Positions 41,350 through 49,905 of a DNA stretch of 64,000 bases are shown one piece after another (within the stretch, counting starts at the first letter, position 1; every line of letters begins with the position of its first letter). Both the position numbers and the translations under genes were made by a program. The notes under the pieces are model-generated. The model did no database searches and was not told the DNA's origin. It saw nothing but the letters and a program-made list of their open reading frames with translations. This DNA comes from DASZBX01 sp035943635 (GTDB taxonomy: Bacteria; Actinomycetota; Actinomycetes; Streptomycetales; Catenulisporaceae), in contig DASZBX010000109.1 of assembly GCA_035943635.1 (NCBI GenBank), forward strand, positions 62,001 through 126,000, given 5' to 3'.

Positions 41350-42534
41350 TCAAGCGTCAAAATCCACCGCCAGCAAATCGGAAACCGGATACGACTGGCA
41401 CGTGAGCACATACCCAGCCTTAACCTCAGCAGGTTCAAGCGCAAAGTTGCGGCGCATGTCCACCTCGCCGTCCCGCACCCACGCGCGGCACGTGCCACAA
41501 ACACCGCCCTTGCAGGCGAAAGGCAAGTCCGGACGGACACGCTGGGCGCCATCAAGGATGCTTCGGTCGCGTGGCAGGGAGGTGGTCGTGGATCGTCCGT
41601 CGAGAATGACGGTTACCTCACTGGCCGGGCCGTCTACCGCTGCATCTTCATGGCGAGCCTCTCGCACCGGCTCGCCGTCGGCAAAGAACAGTTCTCGATG
41701 CACGAGTTCACCCGGGACGCCCAACCCTGCGAGAACCTCCTGTGCGGCGCCGACCATGCCTTGAGGCCCGCACAGCCACCAGTGGTCGGCGGCGTGCACA
41801 TCTACCAGGGCGTTGATCAGGGCAGCCAGGCGTTCGGCGTCCAGTCGTCCGGAGAACAGTTCGCTTTCGCGTGGTTCGCGGGAGAGTACGTGGGCGATCT
41901 GGAAGCGAGTCGGGTACAGGTCTTTCAGATCCGCGAGTTCATCAGCGAACATGACCGTGCTGCTGCGACGGTTGCCATACACGAGGGTCACGCGTGAGGT
42001 CGAGTCTGCAGCCAGAACCGAGGCGGCGATCGACAGCATCGGGGTCACGCCGGATCCGGCTGCGATCAGGACATGGTGTCCGGCGGTGGTGAGGTCGGGG
42101 GTGAAGCCGCCGGCCGGGGTCATCACGTCCAACACATCGCCCGGGCGGACGTCGTGGACTAGCCAGGAGGAGAACATCCCGCCGCTCACCCGGCGTACGC
42201 CGATGCGGGGTGCGGCGCCTGCGGGCGAGCAGATGGAGTACGAGCGGCGTTCGTCCCTGCCGTCGACCTCGCGGCGGAGGGTCAACGACTGGCCGGGGCG
42301 GAAGGCGAATTGTTCGACCAGATCCGGCGGCAGGTCGAAAGTGATGGCGGCGGCGTCCTCGCAGAGGTGGTCCACGGCGGTGACGCGCAGCGGGTGGAAT
42401 GTCGGGCGTGGGCGGCGCGGCGGAGTATCCGGCTCGGCTGGGGCAGCCTGCTCGGCCGGATCGACGGATTCTGCCGCATAGCCGGGGGCTGGACCTGAGA
42501 CTGCGAGGCCCGGGATCACCGGATTCGGACTCAT
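41350..42534 (-). CDS. paaE: Phenylacetyl-CoA epoxidase subunit PaaE (reductase)
   Basis: A 394-residue electron-transfer subunit. An N-terminal linker of about 45 residues is followed by an FAD-binding ferredoxin-reductase domain (R-S-Y-S-I-C-S near residue 98, with G-S-G-V-T-P-M for NAD binding). A C-terminal plant-type 2Fe-2S domain has C-K-G-G-V-C-G-T-C near residue 345 and a distal Cys in L-T-C-Q-S. It passes electrons from NADPH to the di-iron oxygenase PaaA. Start at 42534 because AAGGAG lies five bases upstream and the ATG overlaps the paaD stop. Last gene of paaABCDE. Confidence 0.93.
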   Translation of the reverse strand: MSPNPVIPGLAVSGPAPGYAAESVDPAEQAAPAEPDTPPRRPRPTFHPLRVTAVDHLCEDAAAITFDLPPDLVEQFAFRPGQSLTLRREVDGRDERRSYSICSPAGAAPRIGVRRVSGGMFSSWLVHDVRPGDVLDVMTPAGGFTPDLTTAGHHVLIAAGSGVTPMLSIAASVLAADSTSRVTLVYGNRRSSTVMFADELADLKDLYPTRFQIAHVLSREPRESELFSGRLDAERLAALINALVDVHAADHWWLCGPQGMVGAAQEVLAGLGVPGELVHRELFFADGEPVREARHEDAAVDGPASEVTVILDGRSTTTSLPRDRSILDGAQRVRPDLPFACKGGVCGTCRAWVRDGEVDMRRNFALEPAEVKAGYVLTCQSYPVSDLLAVDFDA

Positions 42535-43148
42535 CAGATCTCCTTGACGTGCTCGAACGGCTCCATGCAGGCGCGGCAACGCCACAGTGCCCTACACGCG
42601 GTGGCGCCGAAACGCGAGGTTTCCTCGGTGTTCGCGGAGTCGCAGCGTGGGCAGGGCACCGCGCGTCGGGTCGGGGACAGGATGAGCGGGACCGGGCCGT
42701 TGGTCTGCCGTTGCGGAGCCGGGCCGGGAGGTGCGATGCCGTGGTCGGCCAGCTTGCGGCGGCCTTCTGGGGTGATCCAGTCGGTGGTCCATGCCGGGTC
42801 GAGCTGGGTGCGGATGCGTACGTTGTGGTACCCGGCTGCGTTCAGTCGTGCGGATACTGCGGCGCGCATCTCTGCCATGGCGGGGCAGCCGGAGTACGTC
42901 GGGGTGAGAGTCGCGGTGATCGTGCCGTCGGGGTCGGTGTCGACTGCGCGTAGGACTCCCAGGTCGGCGAGGGTGAGCATCGGGAGTTCTGGATCGGTCA
43001 CCTGTTGGGCGATGGCTAGGGCGGTGGTGGGGGCAGAGGCGGCGGCTAGGGAAGCCGCCGGAGCAGAGGTGGTGGCAGCGGCGGATGGAGGTGTCGCGGA
43101 ACTGGGGAGGTTCGGCGCCGGATGCGTCGTCGTGGAGTCGGTCACCAT
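42534..43148 (-). CDS. paaD: Phenylacetyl-CoA epoxidase subunit PaaD
   Basis: A 204-residue protein of the DUF59 (MIP18-like) family. The core begins I-A-Q-Q-V-T-D-P-E-L-P-M-L-T-L-A-D-L-G-V-L, with T-Y-S-G-C-P-A-M. The C-terminal zinc-binding part has C-P-R-C-D and C-R-A-C, characteristic of PaaD. The N-terminal 45 residues are a Ser/Thr/Ala extension not found in E. coli PaaD. PaaD is thought to help assemble the iron centres of the complex. It overlaps paaC by 7 bp and paaE by 1 bp. Confidence 0.92.
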   Translation of the reverse strand: MVTDSTTTHPAPNLPSSATPPSAAATTSAPAASLAAASAPTTALAIAQQVTDPELPMLTLADLGVLRAVDTDPDGTITATLTPTYSGCPAMAEMRAAVSARLNAAGYHNVRIRTQLDPAWTTDWITPEGRRKLADHGIAPPGPAPQRQTNGPVPLILSPTRRAVPCPRCDSANTEETSRFGATACRALWRCRACMEPFEHVKEI

Positions 43149-44065
43149 GTCGCCTCCGGGTCGGCGCGGGCCACGACCTGTAGCTCGGCGAGCAGCGGCG
43201 CCAGATGCTCGGTGTGCTGGCCGGAGCGGCCAAGCCGACCAAGGCCGGGCGGCGGTGTGGTGCCGATCGGCGGCAAATGGAGCTCAGCCGCGGAAGCAAC
43301 CTGCTGGAGCACGGTAATGACCTCAGCGCGTAGGTCAACCGCATCATCTTCGACGCCGCTACTGCTGGCGAAGAGTTCCTCCAGATACGGTCCAACCTGG
43401 TCAAGGCCGCGCTGCATACGGACTGCCGACTCCTCGGTGCCGTCGCCCAGGCGTACGGTCCACTCGGCGGCATACTGTCGGTGATACGTCAGCTCCTTGA
43501 CGCCCTTCGCCGCGACCGCCGCGAGCACCGGGTCAGCTGAGCCGGTCAGCCGCTCGAACAGCGCCAGCCGCCATACGGACTGCACCAGCAGTCGCGCGAT
43601 GGAGAAGGCGAAGTCACCGTTCGGCAACTCGGCCAGCCGCACGTTCCGGAACTCGAATGCGTCGCGGAAGTACGCATACGCGTCCTCGCCTCTACCGCTG
43701 CCGTCCAGCTGGCCGGTCCGGGCGTACAGCAGCCGGGCTTGGCCGAGCAGGTCCAAGCCGATGTTGGCTAGGGCTAGTTCCTCTTCCAGTTCTGGAGCGA
43801 GCGTGCAACATTCGGCGAGTCGCTGTGCGGTGACTAAGGCGTCGTCGGCTAGATCCAGGCAGCACGCGGCCAAGGCCTGGCCGTCGATGCCGGCCGGGAT
43901 GTCCGTGTCTACTCCGAAGAGCGGGTCCTCGAAGCCGGTGCCGAATGCCCAGTGCGCGTCGCCGTCACTGCCGTGGTCCTCTACCAGGGACAGGTAAACG
44001 TGGTCGTCGCTCTCGTCGATCTGGTCGATCAGATGGGCCTGGTCGATCTCGCCGTTGATGGTCAT
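43142..44065 (-). CDS. paaC: Phenylacetyl-CoA epoxidase subunit PaaC
   Basis: A 307-residue helical protein of the ferritin-like PaaA/PaaC family: D-D-A-L-V-T-A-Q-R-L-A-E, L-A-N-I-G-L-D-L-L-G-Q-A-R near residue 107 and K-E-L-T-Y-H-R-Q-Y-A near 190. PaaC is the structural partner of the catalytic PaaA subunit and lacks a working di-iron site. AGGAGG with five bases to the ATG. It starts 25 bases after paaB. Confidence 0.93.
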   Translation of the reverse strand: MTINGEIDQAHLIDQIDESDDHVYLSLVEDHGSDGDAHWAFGTGFEDPLFGVDTDIPAGIDGQALAACCLDLADDALVTAQRLAECCTLAPELEEELALANIGLDLLGQARLLYARTGQLDGSGRGEDAYAYFRDAFEFRNVRLAELPNGDFAFSIARLLVQSVWRLALFERLTGSADPVLAAVAAKGVKELTYHRQYAAEWTVRLGDGTEESAVRMQRGLDQVGPYLEELFASSSGVEDDAVDLRAEVITVLQQVASAAELHLPPIGTTPPPGLGRLGRSGQHTEHLAPLLAELQVVARADPEATW

Positions 44066-44090
44066 CTCCTCCTCCTACTGCGTCCTTCTG

Positions 44091-44453
44091 CTAGATGTGC
44101 GGGACGTCGTCCGGGATCGTGTAGAAGGTGGGGTGCCGGTAGATCTTGTCGGCGCTGGGGGCGAAGAACGGGTCCTTCTCCCCCTGCGTCGAGGCGTTGA
44201 TGTGAATGGAGCGGACGACCCAGATACTCACGCCCTCATTGCGACGGGTATATAGGTCACGGGCGTGGGTCAGGGCCATGCGCTCGTCGGCGGCGTGCAG
44301 GGAGCCTACGTGGACGTGGTTCAGGCCGCGCTTTCCGCGGACGAAGACTTCGAACAGGGGCCAGCCGTCCTTGATGCCTCCGGTCAGGCCGGTCGGGCCA
44401 GTCGGGCCAGTCGCATCACTCACGCTGCTCGCGCCGTTGACATCGCCGCTCAT
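44091..44453 (-). CDS. paaB: Phenylacetyl-CoA epoxidase subunit PaaB
   Basis: A 120-residue small subunit: W-P-L-F-E-V-F-V-R-G-K-R-G-L-N-H-V-H-V-G-S-L-H-A near residue 31, and Y-T-R-R-N-E-G-V-S-I-W-V-V, the family signature. A short collagen-like G-P-T-G-P-T-G leader precedes it. PaaB bridges PaaAC dimers. ATGA overlap with paaA. Confidence 0.94.
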   Translation of the reverse strand: MSGDVNGASSVSDATGPTGPTGLTGGIKDGWPLFEVFVRGKRGLNHVHVGSLHAADERMALTHARDLYTRRNEGVSIWVVRSIHINASTQGEKDPFFAPSADKIYRHPTFYTIPDDVPHI

Positions 44454-45481
44454 ACCGCCGCCTCCTCAAGTCGTCGCTGCCGCGCGGCCGTCTTCACCGC
44501 ATGGGCGGTCGCCGCTTCACGAACCCATGCGCCCTGCTCGTGTGCTTCGCGCCGCCGGGCTATCCGCTCGACGTTGCACGGCCCATCACCCGAGATCACA
44601 CGCTTGAGCTCATCCCAGTCCGGCGTGCCGTAGTCGTACCGGCCGCGGTCCTCGTTCCAGCGCAGCTCGGGATCCGGCAGTTCGACGCCCAGCTTGCGCG
44701 CCTGCGGGACGGTCATGTCCACGAAGCGCTGACGCAGTTCGTCATTCGAATGGCGCTTGATCTTCCACCCCATCGACTGGGCGGAGTTCGGCGAGTCGGC
44801 GTCCGGTGGGCCGAACATCATCAACGACGGCCACCACCAGCGATTCACCGCATCCTGGACCATCTCACGCTGCTTGTCCGTCCCCCGCATCATGGTCAGC
44901 AACAGCTCGTACCCTTGTCGCTGGTGAAACGACTCCTCCTTGCACACCCGCACCATCGCCCGCGCATACGGGCCATACGAACTGCGGCACAGCGGGACCT
45001 GGTTGCAGATCGCGGCGCCGTCGACGAACCAGCCGATCACGCCCACATCGGCGAAGCTCGGGGTCGGGTAGTTGAAGATCGACGAGTACTTCTGCCGGCC
45101 CTCGATCAACCGCAGGGTCAGGTCGGCGCGGTCTGCGCCCAGGGTCTCGGCTGCCGAGTAGAGGTAGAGTCCGTGCCCGGCCTCGTCCTGGACTTTGGCG
45201 AACAGGATCGCCTTGCGGCGCAGCGAGGGCGCGCGGGTGATCCATTCGCCTTCGGGTTGCATGCCGATGATCTCGGAGTGCGCGTGCTGCGCGATCTGCC
45301 GGATCAGCGTCTTGCGGTAATTGTCGGGCATCCAGTCGCGCGGTTCTACCCGCTGGTCGCGGGCGATCGTGTCGTCGAAGGCCTCTTGCAACTCCTGCAG
45401 GACGGCCGTCTCCGCGGTCGGCGTCGACTCGCCGTCGTGGGTCGCGCGGTCGTGCTGCGGGCCATCGTGTGCCGTGACCAT
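44450..45481 (-). CDS. paaA: Phenylacetyl-CoA epoxidase catalytic subunit PaaA
   Basis: A 343-residue di-iron monooxygenase subunit that epoxidises the ring of phenylacetyl-CoA. Ligand segments visible: Q-H-A-H-S-E-I-I-G near residue 66, K-V-Q-D-E-A-G-H-G near 95 and C-K-E-E-S-F-H-Q-R near 178. The start at 45481 is preceded by AGGA; an ATG at 45526 is possible. It opens the paaABCDE operon, which has its own upstream control region because the preceding operon ends in a hairpin. No phenylacetate-CoA ligase or ring-opening genes are in the window. Confidence 0.94.
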   Translation of the reverse strand: MVTAHDGPQHDRATHDGESTPTAETAVLQELQEAFDDTIARDQRVEPRDWMPDNYRKTLIRQIAQHAHSEIIGMQPEGEWITRAPSLRRKAILFAKVQDEAGHGLYLYSAAETLGADRADLTLRLIEGRQKYSSIFNYPTPSFADVGVIGWFVDGAAICNQVPLCRSSYGPYARAMVRVCKEESFHQRQGYELLLTMMRGTDKQREMVQDAVNRWWWPSLMMFGPPDADSPNSAQSMGWKIKRHSNDELRQRFVDMTVPQARKLGVELPDPELRWNEDRGRYDYGTPDWDELKRVISGDGPCNVERIARRREAHEQGAWVREAATAHAVKTAARQRRLEEAAV

Positions 45482-45541
45482 GGGTTCCTGCCTCTCTCCT
45501 GCCGAATTGCCGTTCACTCTATACACGCCCGAAGTCGGAAT

Positions 45542-45557
45542 GTAGTTGCACAGCTAC
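45542..45557. promoter_or_regulatory. Candidate operator upstream of paaA
   Basis: GTAGTTG-CA-CAGCTAC, inverted arms with one mismatch, 61 bases before the paaA start. A TATAGA (minus strand, near 45520) could be the -10 box. A regulator is not encoded nearby. Confidence 0.35.
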
Positions 45558-45574
45558 GCAGCGTTTTTCAACCA

Positions 45575-45596
45575 GCGGCAGCCGCCCGCCTGCCGC
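45575..45596 (-). terminator. Terminator between E2 gene and paaA
   Basis: Arms GCGGCAG and CTGCCGC around an eight-base loop, just past the E2 stop and followed on the minus strand by TTGAAAAACG. It separates the two operons. Confidence 0.6.
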
Positions 45597-45604
45597 CGCG
45601 CCGC

Positions 45605-47068
45605 TCACATGTCCGCCATGGCCACGGTCGGGTGCTCAACACAGTCGGCAACGAAGCGCAGGAAGCCGCCCGCGGCCGCGCCGTCGCAGACCCGGTGGTC
45701 GAAGGTCAGCGAGAGCTGGGTGACCTTGCGGACCGCGAGCGCGCCGTCGACCACCCAGGGTTTGTCGATGATCCGGCCGACGCCGAGCAGCGCGGCCTCC
45801 GGGTGGTTGATGATCGGGGTCGAGCCGTCCACTCCGAACACGCCGTAGTTGTTGAGGGTGAACGTGCCGCCGGTCAGCGCGGACGCGGGCAGGCCGCCGG
45901 ACCGGGCCAGTCCGGTCAACCGGGCCAGCTCGGCGCTGATCTGGGCCGTCGTCATCCGGTGCGCGTCGTGCAGGACCGGGACCATCAGACCGCGGTCCGT
46001 CTGCGCCGCGAAACCCAGGTTGATCTGCGGCAGGCGAAGGATCTCGCCGCGGTCGACGTCGACGGTCGAGTTCAGTTCCGGGAACCGGCGCAGTCCGGCG
46101 ACGCAGAAGCGGGCGAGCAGGGCCAGGAGACTGATCCGGCGCTCGGGGTCGGCGGCCTGGAGCGCGGCTTTGGCGTCGAGCAGGCCGGTGGCGTCCACGT
46201 CGACCCAGGTGGTGGCGTCGGGGATCTCGGTGCGGCTGCGGGAGAGCTTCTCGGCCACGGTCCGGCGCAGTCCGGTGATCGGGATCCGGATGATGTCGGG
46301 GGTCGCGGTAGTGGAGGTAGGAACGGTAGTAGGGGTGGCGGGTTGTGGCTTCTCGACGCGCGCAACGGCCTGTTCTACGTCGCGGCGTAGGATCACGCCA
46401 CGCTCGCCGCTCGGGGTGACGTGTGCCAGGTCGACGCCGTGTTCCCGGGCCAGTTTGCGTACCAGGGGGGAGATCACCATGACGCCGGTTGAGGCATGAG
46501 TGGATTCGTAATCGTTCGAAGGCTGAGGTTCGGGCTCTGGTTCTGGTGCTGCGGTCGCGGGAGTGGGAGTGGGAGTGGAAGAAGGTGCAGGCGTGGGCAT
46601 GACAGAGGTCGAAGGAGCAGAACTCCTTGCGTGGCCTGGGTTTCCGGAGCGTCGGCGGCGCCGCGAAACGGGGCCGTGCCCGGTGCCGTAGCCGATCAGT
46701 ACATTGCCGGAACCGCCCTGCTCCTCCTCGCGGTACTGCCGTGCGGCCGCGTCATCAGAATCCGCATTCGTCGCCACTCGGTCATCCAGCCATCCGACCG
46801 TGATGAGCGGTTGCCCCACGGCCAGCACACTCCCGGCCTCAGCATGCAACTTCAGCACGACGCCAGCGACCGGAACCGGTACCTCGACCACAGCCTTCGC
46901 CGTCTCAACCTCAACCACAACCTGGTCGATCACAACCAGATCGCCCTCGGCCACGCGCCAAGTCAGGATGTCCGCCTCAGCCAAGCCCTCGCCAAGGTCC
47001 GGAAGCCGAAAGACCTGCTCGCGGACAGCAGCCGAAGCCACGCCCGGCACCAGAGTCGGCGCACTCAT
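45605..47068 (-). CDS. Dihydrolipoamide acyltransferase, E2 of a 2-oxoacid dehydrogenase
   Basis: A 487-residue E2. The lipoyl domain occupies residues 18-95 with lipoylated K58 in V-E-T-A-K-A-V. An Arg-rich and Pro/Glu/Ser/Thr linker follows to about residue 195. The E1/E3-binding domain spans about 198-236 (S-P-L-V-R-K-L-A-R-E-H-G-V-D-L). The catalytic core follows to the C-terminus, with the active-site F-D-H-R-V-C-D-G near 457. It transfers the acyl group from E1 to CoA. One lipoyl domain and V-E-T-A-K favour the branched-chain (BkdC) class, but pyruvate cannot be excluded. No E3 gene is nearby. Confidence 0.9.
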   Translation of the reverse strand: MSAPTLVPGVASAAVREQVFRLPDLGEGLAEADILTWRVAEGDLVVIDQVVVEVETAKAVVEVPVPVAGVVLKLHAEAGSVLAVGQPLITVGWLDDRVATNADSDDAAARQYREEEQGGSGNVLIGYGTGHGPVSRRRRRSGNPGHARSSAPSTSVMPTPAPSSTPTPTPATAAPEPEPEPQPSNDYESTHASTGVMVISPLVRKLAREHGVDLAHVTPSGERGVILRRDVEQAVARVEKPQPATPTTVPTSTTATPDIIRIPITGLRRTVAEKLSRSRTEIPDATTWVDVDATGLLDAKAALQAADPERRISLLALLARFCVAGLRRFPELNSTVDVDRGEILRLPQINLGFAAQTDRGLMVPVLHDAHRMTTAQISAELARLTGLARSGGLPASALTGGTFTLNNYGVFGVDGSTPIINHPEAALLGVGRIIDKPWVVDGALAVRKVTQLSLTFDHRVCDGAAAGGFLRFVADCVEHPTVAMADM

Positions 47069-48081
47069 GCCGCCACCTGCTTGAGGTACCGCGCATCAGG
47101 CACGTCATCAAACTGAAGCCGGTCAACCGCATCCAGCACCCGATCCACGCCGGGCAGATAAGCATGCTCGAGTTTCGGCGGCGGGTAAGGAATATCAAAG
47201 CCCGAAACCCGCAACACGGGCGCAGCCAGCGAATGGAAACACCGCTCCTGCACCCGGGCGGCGATCTCGGCGCCGACCCCGGCAAAGCCCTGCGCTTCCT
47301 GGACCACGACGCAACGGCCGGTCCGGCGCACCGACTCGACCACGGTCGCATCATCGAACGGCACGATGCTCCGCAGGTCGACGACCTCCAAATCCCGACC
47401 CTCCAACGCGGCGGCCTCGGCAGCCTGGAGCGCGACCGGGATCGACGGGCCGTAAGCCACCAGCGTCGCATCACGCCCGGACCGGCGGATCACCGCACGG
47501 CCGAGCGGCCCGACCCCGCGCACCTCCAGATTCACTTCTTGCTTGGCCCAATAGAGCTTCTTCGGTTCCATGAACACGACCGGATCCGGATCCACGATCG
47601 CGTCGCGCAGCAACCAGTACGCATCCTCGGGCGTAGCCGGGGTGACCACCTTCAAACCAGGCGTGTGCGCGTAATACGCCTCACTCGAGTCGCAATGATG
47701 CTCGACCCCACCAATACCACCGGCAAACGGAACCCGGATCACCATCGGCAACGCCATCAGCCCACGCGTACGGTTGCGCATCTTGGCCACATGCGACGTG
47801 ATCTGCTCGAACGCCGGATAAGCGAACGCGTCGAACTGCATCTCGACCACCGGCCGGTACCCGCCCATGGCCAGGCCGACCGCGAGGCCGACGATCCCGG
47901 CCTCGGCCAGCGGGGTGTCGAAGCACCGCTGCTCGCCGAATTCGCTGGTCAGGCCGTCGGTGATCCGGAAGACGCCGCCGAGCCGGCCGACGTCCTCGCC
48001 GAACACCAGCACCTGGTCGTCCGCCGCCAACGCGTCCCGCAGGGCGGCGTTGAGGGCCTGGGCCATCGTGAGCGGGGCCAT
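47065..48081 (-). CDS. 2-Oxoacid dehydrogenase E1 beta subunit
   Basis: A 338-residue transketolase-fold protein: M-A-Q-A-L-N-A-A-L-R-D-A-L-A at the start, V-F-G-E-D-V-G-R-L-G-G-V-F near residue 26, F-D-T-P-L-A-E-A-G-I near 53, and G-G-I-G-G-V-E-H-H-C near 120. It pairs with the alpha subunit to form the thiamine-dependent E1. ATGA overlap with E2, and one base after the alpha-subunit stop. Confidence 0.93.
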   Translation of the reverse strand: MAPLTMAQALNAALRDALAADDQVLVFGEDVGRLGGVFRITDGLTSEFGEQRCFDTPLAEAGIVGLAVGLAMGGYRPVVEMQFDAFAYPAFEQITSHVAKMRNRTRGLMALPMVIRVPFAGGIGGVEHHCDSSEAYYAHTPGLKVVTPATPEDAYWLLRDAIVDPDPVVFMEPKKLYWAKQEVNLEVRGVGPLGRAVIRRSGRDATLVAYGPSIPVALQAAEAAALEGRDLEVVDLRSIVPFDDATVVESVRRTGRCVVVQEAQGFAGVGAEIAARVQERCFHSLAAPVLRVSGFDIPYPPPKLEHAYLPGVDRVLDAVDRLQFDDVPDARYLKQVAA

Positions 48082-48082
48082 G

Positions 48083-49189
48083 TCAGTCCTCCTGCGCGGT
48101 GAGTTCGGCGGCGAGCAGCTCGCGCTGTTCGCGCAGCTGGGTGGTGGGTTCGGCGTAGACGTGGTCGAAGAGTTCCAGGTAGTCCGGTTCGGTGTCCCGG
48201 TTCATCCGGTCGCGCACGTCTGCGGCGAAGCCCTCGGCGGCGGTGCGGGCGGCGCCGATCTGTTCGTCGGTCAGCAGACCGCCGGACTTCAGGTACGTCT
48301 CCAGCCGGGTCAGCGGGTCGGCCGCCGCCCACTGCTCGACCTCGGCGGACTCGCGGTAACGGGTCGCGTCGTCGGCGTTGGTGTGCGCTTCCATGCGGTA
48401 GGTGTGCGCTTCGACCAGGAATGGTCCGTGTCCGAAGCGCGCGTGCTCCATCGCCCTGCCGAGTACGGCCAGCACGGCGACGAGGTCGTTGCCGTCGACC
48501 TGCTCGGACCGCACGCCGTAGCCGATGCCCTTGTACGCGAGCGAGGGGGCGGCGGACTGCCGGGAGAGCGGAACGGAGATCGCGTACTTGTTGTTCTGCA
48601 CGAAGAACACGACCGGGGCGTGCAGCACGGCGGCGAAGTTCAGCGCCTCGTGGAAGTCGCCCTCGCTGGTCCCGCCGTCGCCGGTCAGGGCGAGCACGAC
48701 GTTGTCGGTGCCGCGGCGGCGCTGTGCGTCGGCCAGGCCGACCGCGTGCGGGCCCTGGGTCGCCAGCGGCGTGCACTGCGGGGCCACCCGCCGGGCCACC
48801 GGGTCGTAGCCGCAGTGCCAGTCGCCGCGCAGCAGGGTGAGCACTTCGACCGGGTCGACGCCGCGGGCGACCAGGGCGACCGAGTCGCGGTAGGTCGGGA
48901 AGATCCAGTCGTCCGGGCGCAGGACCAGGGCGGCGGCGATCTGGCAGGCCTCCTGGCCGCGGCTAGACGGGTACACGGCGAGCCGGCCCTGCTTGGTCAG
49001 CGCGGTGGCCTGGGTGTCGAAGCGGCGGCCGAGCACCATCCGGCGGTAGGCCTCCTGCAGAAGTTCGTCCGCGGGGCGGGGGTAGGCGGGCGGCGGCTGG
49101 ACGGCCGTGCCGTCCTCGGTCACGAAGCGGACCGGGGCGAGCGAGGGCAACAGGTCCTGGACCGTCCGGCGGGGGGTCTGCACAGGCAT
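48083..49189 (-). CDS. 2-Oxoacid dehydrogenase E1 alpha subunit
   Basis: A 368-residue thiamine-diphosphate-binding subunit. The ThDP motif is G-D-G-G-T-S-E-G-D-F-H-E-A-L-N to N-N-K-Y-A-I (about 170-205). The open frame extends upstream to 49750, but homology and the divergent promoter place the start at the ATG at 49189. The substrate class (branched-chain 2-oxoacids most likely) is inferred from the adjacent Lrp regulator and from the actinomycete pattern of bkd operons next to an AsnC-type regulator. First gene of the E1alpha-E1beta-E2 operon. Confidence 0.92.
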   Translation of the reverse strand: MPVQTPRRTVQDLLPSLAPVRFVTEDGTAVQPPPAYPRPADELLQEAYRRMVLGRRFDTQATALTKQGRLAVYPSSRGQEACQIAAALVLRPDDWIFPTYRDSVALVARGVDPVEVLTLLRGDWHCGYDPVARRVAPQCTPLATQGPHAVGLADAQRRRGTDNVVLALTGDGGTSEGDFHEALNFAAVLHAPVVFFVQNNKYAISVPLSRQSAAPSLAYKGIGYGVRSEQVDGNDLVAVLAVLGRAMEHARFGHGPFLVEAHTYRMEAHTNADDATRYRESAEVEQWAAADPLTRLETYLKSGGLLTDEQIGAARTAAEGFAADVRDRMNRDTEPDYLELFDHVYAEPTTQLREQRELLAAELTAQED

Positions 49190-49216
49190 GCGGCGACTCG
49201 CTCTCTGTGGACACTT

Positions 49217-49228
49217 GATTCTAGAATC
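49217..49228. promoter_or_regulatory. Palindrome GATTCTAGAATC in the bkd/lrp promoter
   Basis: A perfect 12-bp palindrome 28 bases upstream of the E1-alpha start and 50 bases from the Lrp start. AT-rich inside GC-rich flanks, as expected for an Lrp/AsnC operator. Lrp proteins are commonly self-regulated and control the divergent gene. Confidence 0.6.
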
Positions 49229-49277
49229 GTGACTCCGGGAGGACAGACGGGCAAGTGGGCGGAGAAACAGGCGACAA

Positions 49278-49808
49278 ATGGCTGAATCCGACGAGGACCA
49301 GGGCCAAGTGTCCGGCGCGGGGCCCACAATGCACGCGCAGGCGGGACGAACGGCCGTGCGGCTGGACGACACGGACCGGGTGATCATCGCCGAGATGCTG
49401 CGGGACGGGCGGATATCGGTCCGTACGCTGGCCGAGAAGGTGCACGTCTCGCGGGCCAACGCGTACGCGCGGATGAACCGGTTGATGGCCGAGGGGGTGA
49501 TCTCCGGCTTCTCCGCGCAGCTGGATCCGGAGCGGGCCGGGCTGGGCACGAGCGCGTACATCATGTTGAGCATCGAGCAGAACGCGTGGCGCTCGGTGTC
49601 CAGCGCGCTGCTCGAGGTGCCGTGTATCGAGCACTTCGCGCTGGTCGGCGGGGACTTCGACATCCTGGTGCTGGTGCGCGCGACGGACAACGCGACGTTG
49701 CGCCGGGTGGTGCTGGAGCGCATCCAGGGCATCGCCGGAGTGCGGTCCACCCGGACGTGGCTGGTGTTCGACGAGGCGGCCGGGATGGGGAACGACTGGA
49801 GTGCGTGA
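49278..49808 (+). CDS. Lrp/AsnC family transcriptional regulator
   Basis: A 176-residue regulator. The winged HTH at about 33-85 includes D-R-V-I-I-A-E-M-L-R-D-G-R-I-S-V-R-T-L, V-S-R-A-N-A-Y-A-R and E-G-V-I-S-G-F. The RAM ligand domain has E-H-F-A-L-V-G-G-D-F-D near residue 118. Lrp proteins sense amino acids, which suits control of branched-chain 2-oxoacid oxidation by the divergent operon. GGAG lies well upstream of the first ATG; an ATG at 49329 is an alternative. Confidence 0.92.
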   Translation: MAESDEDQGQVSGAGPTMHAQAGRTAVRLDDTDRVIIAEMLRDGRISVRTLAEKVHVSRANAYARMNRLMAEGVISGFSAQLDPERAGLGTSAYIMLSIEQNAWRSVSSALLEVPCIEHFALVGGDFDILVLVRATDNATLRRVVLERIQGIAGVRSTRTWLVFDEAAGMGNDWSA

Positions 49809-49905
49809 GTGGTGCGGTTGAGTGGTGCGGTGCCTGTTAGTCCACTTGGGGTACGTGTCCGATTCCTTCAAGACGCTGAGGACCGTTCTGCCTAGGCTCA
49901 GAGCC

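Noticed and set aside
41350..49189. A single paa-bkd operon of eight genes
   Set aside because: A hairpin at 45575-45596 and a separate promoter-like region lie between the E2 gene and paaA, so two operons are more likely.
48083..49750. E1-alpha extended to 555 residues
   Set aside because: The extra part is antisense to the Lrp gene; E1-alpha homology begins at 49189.
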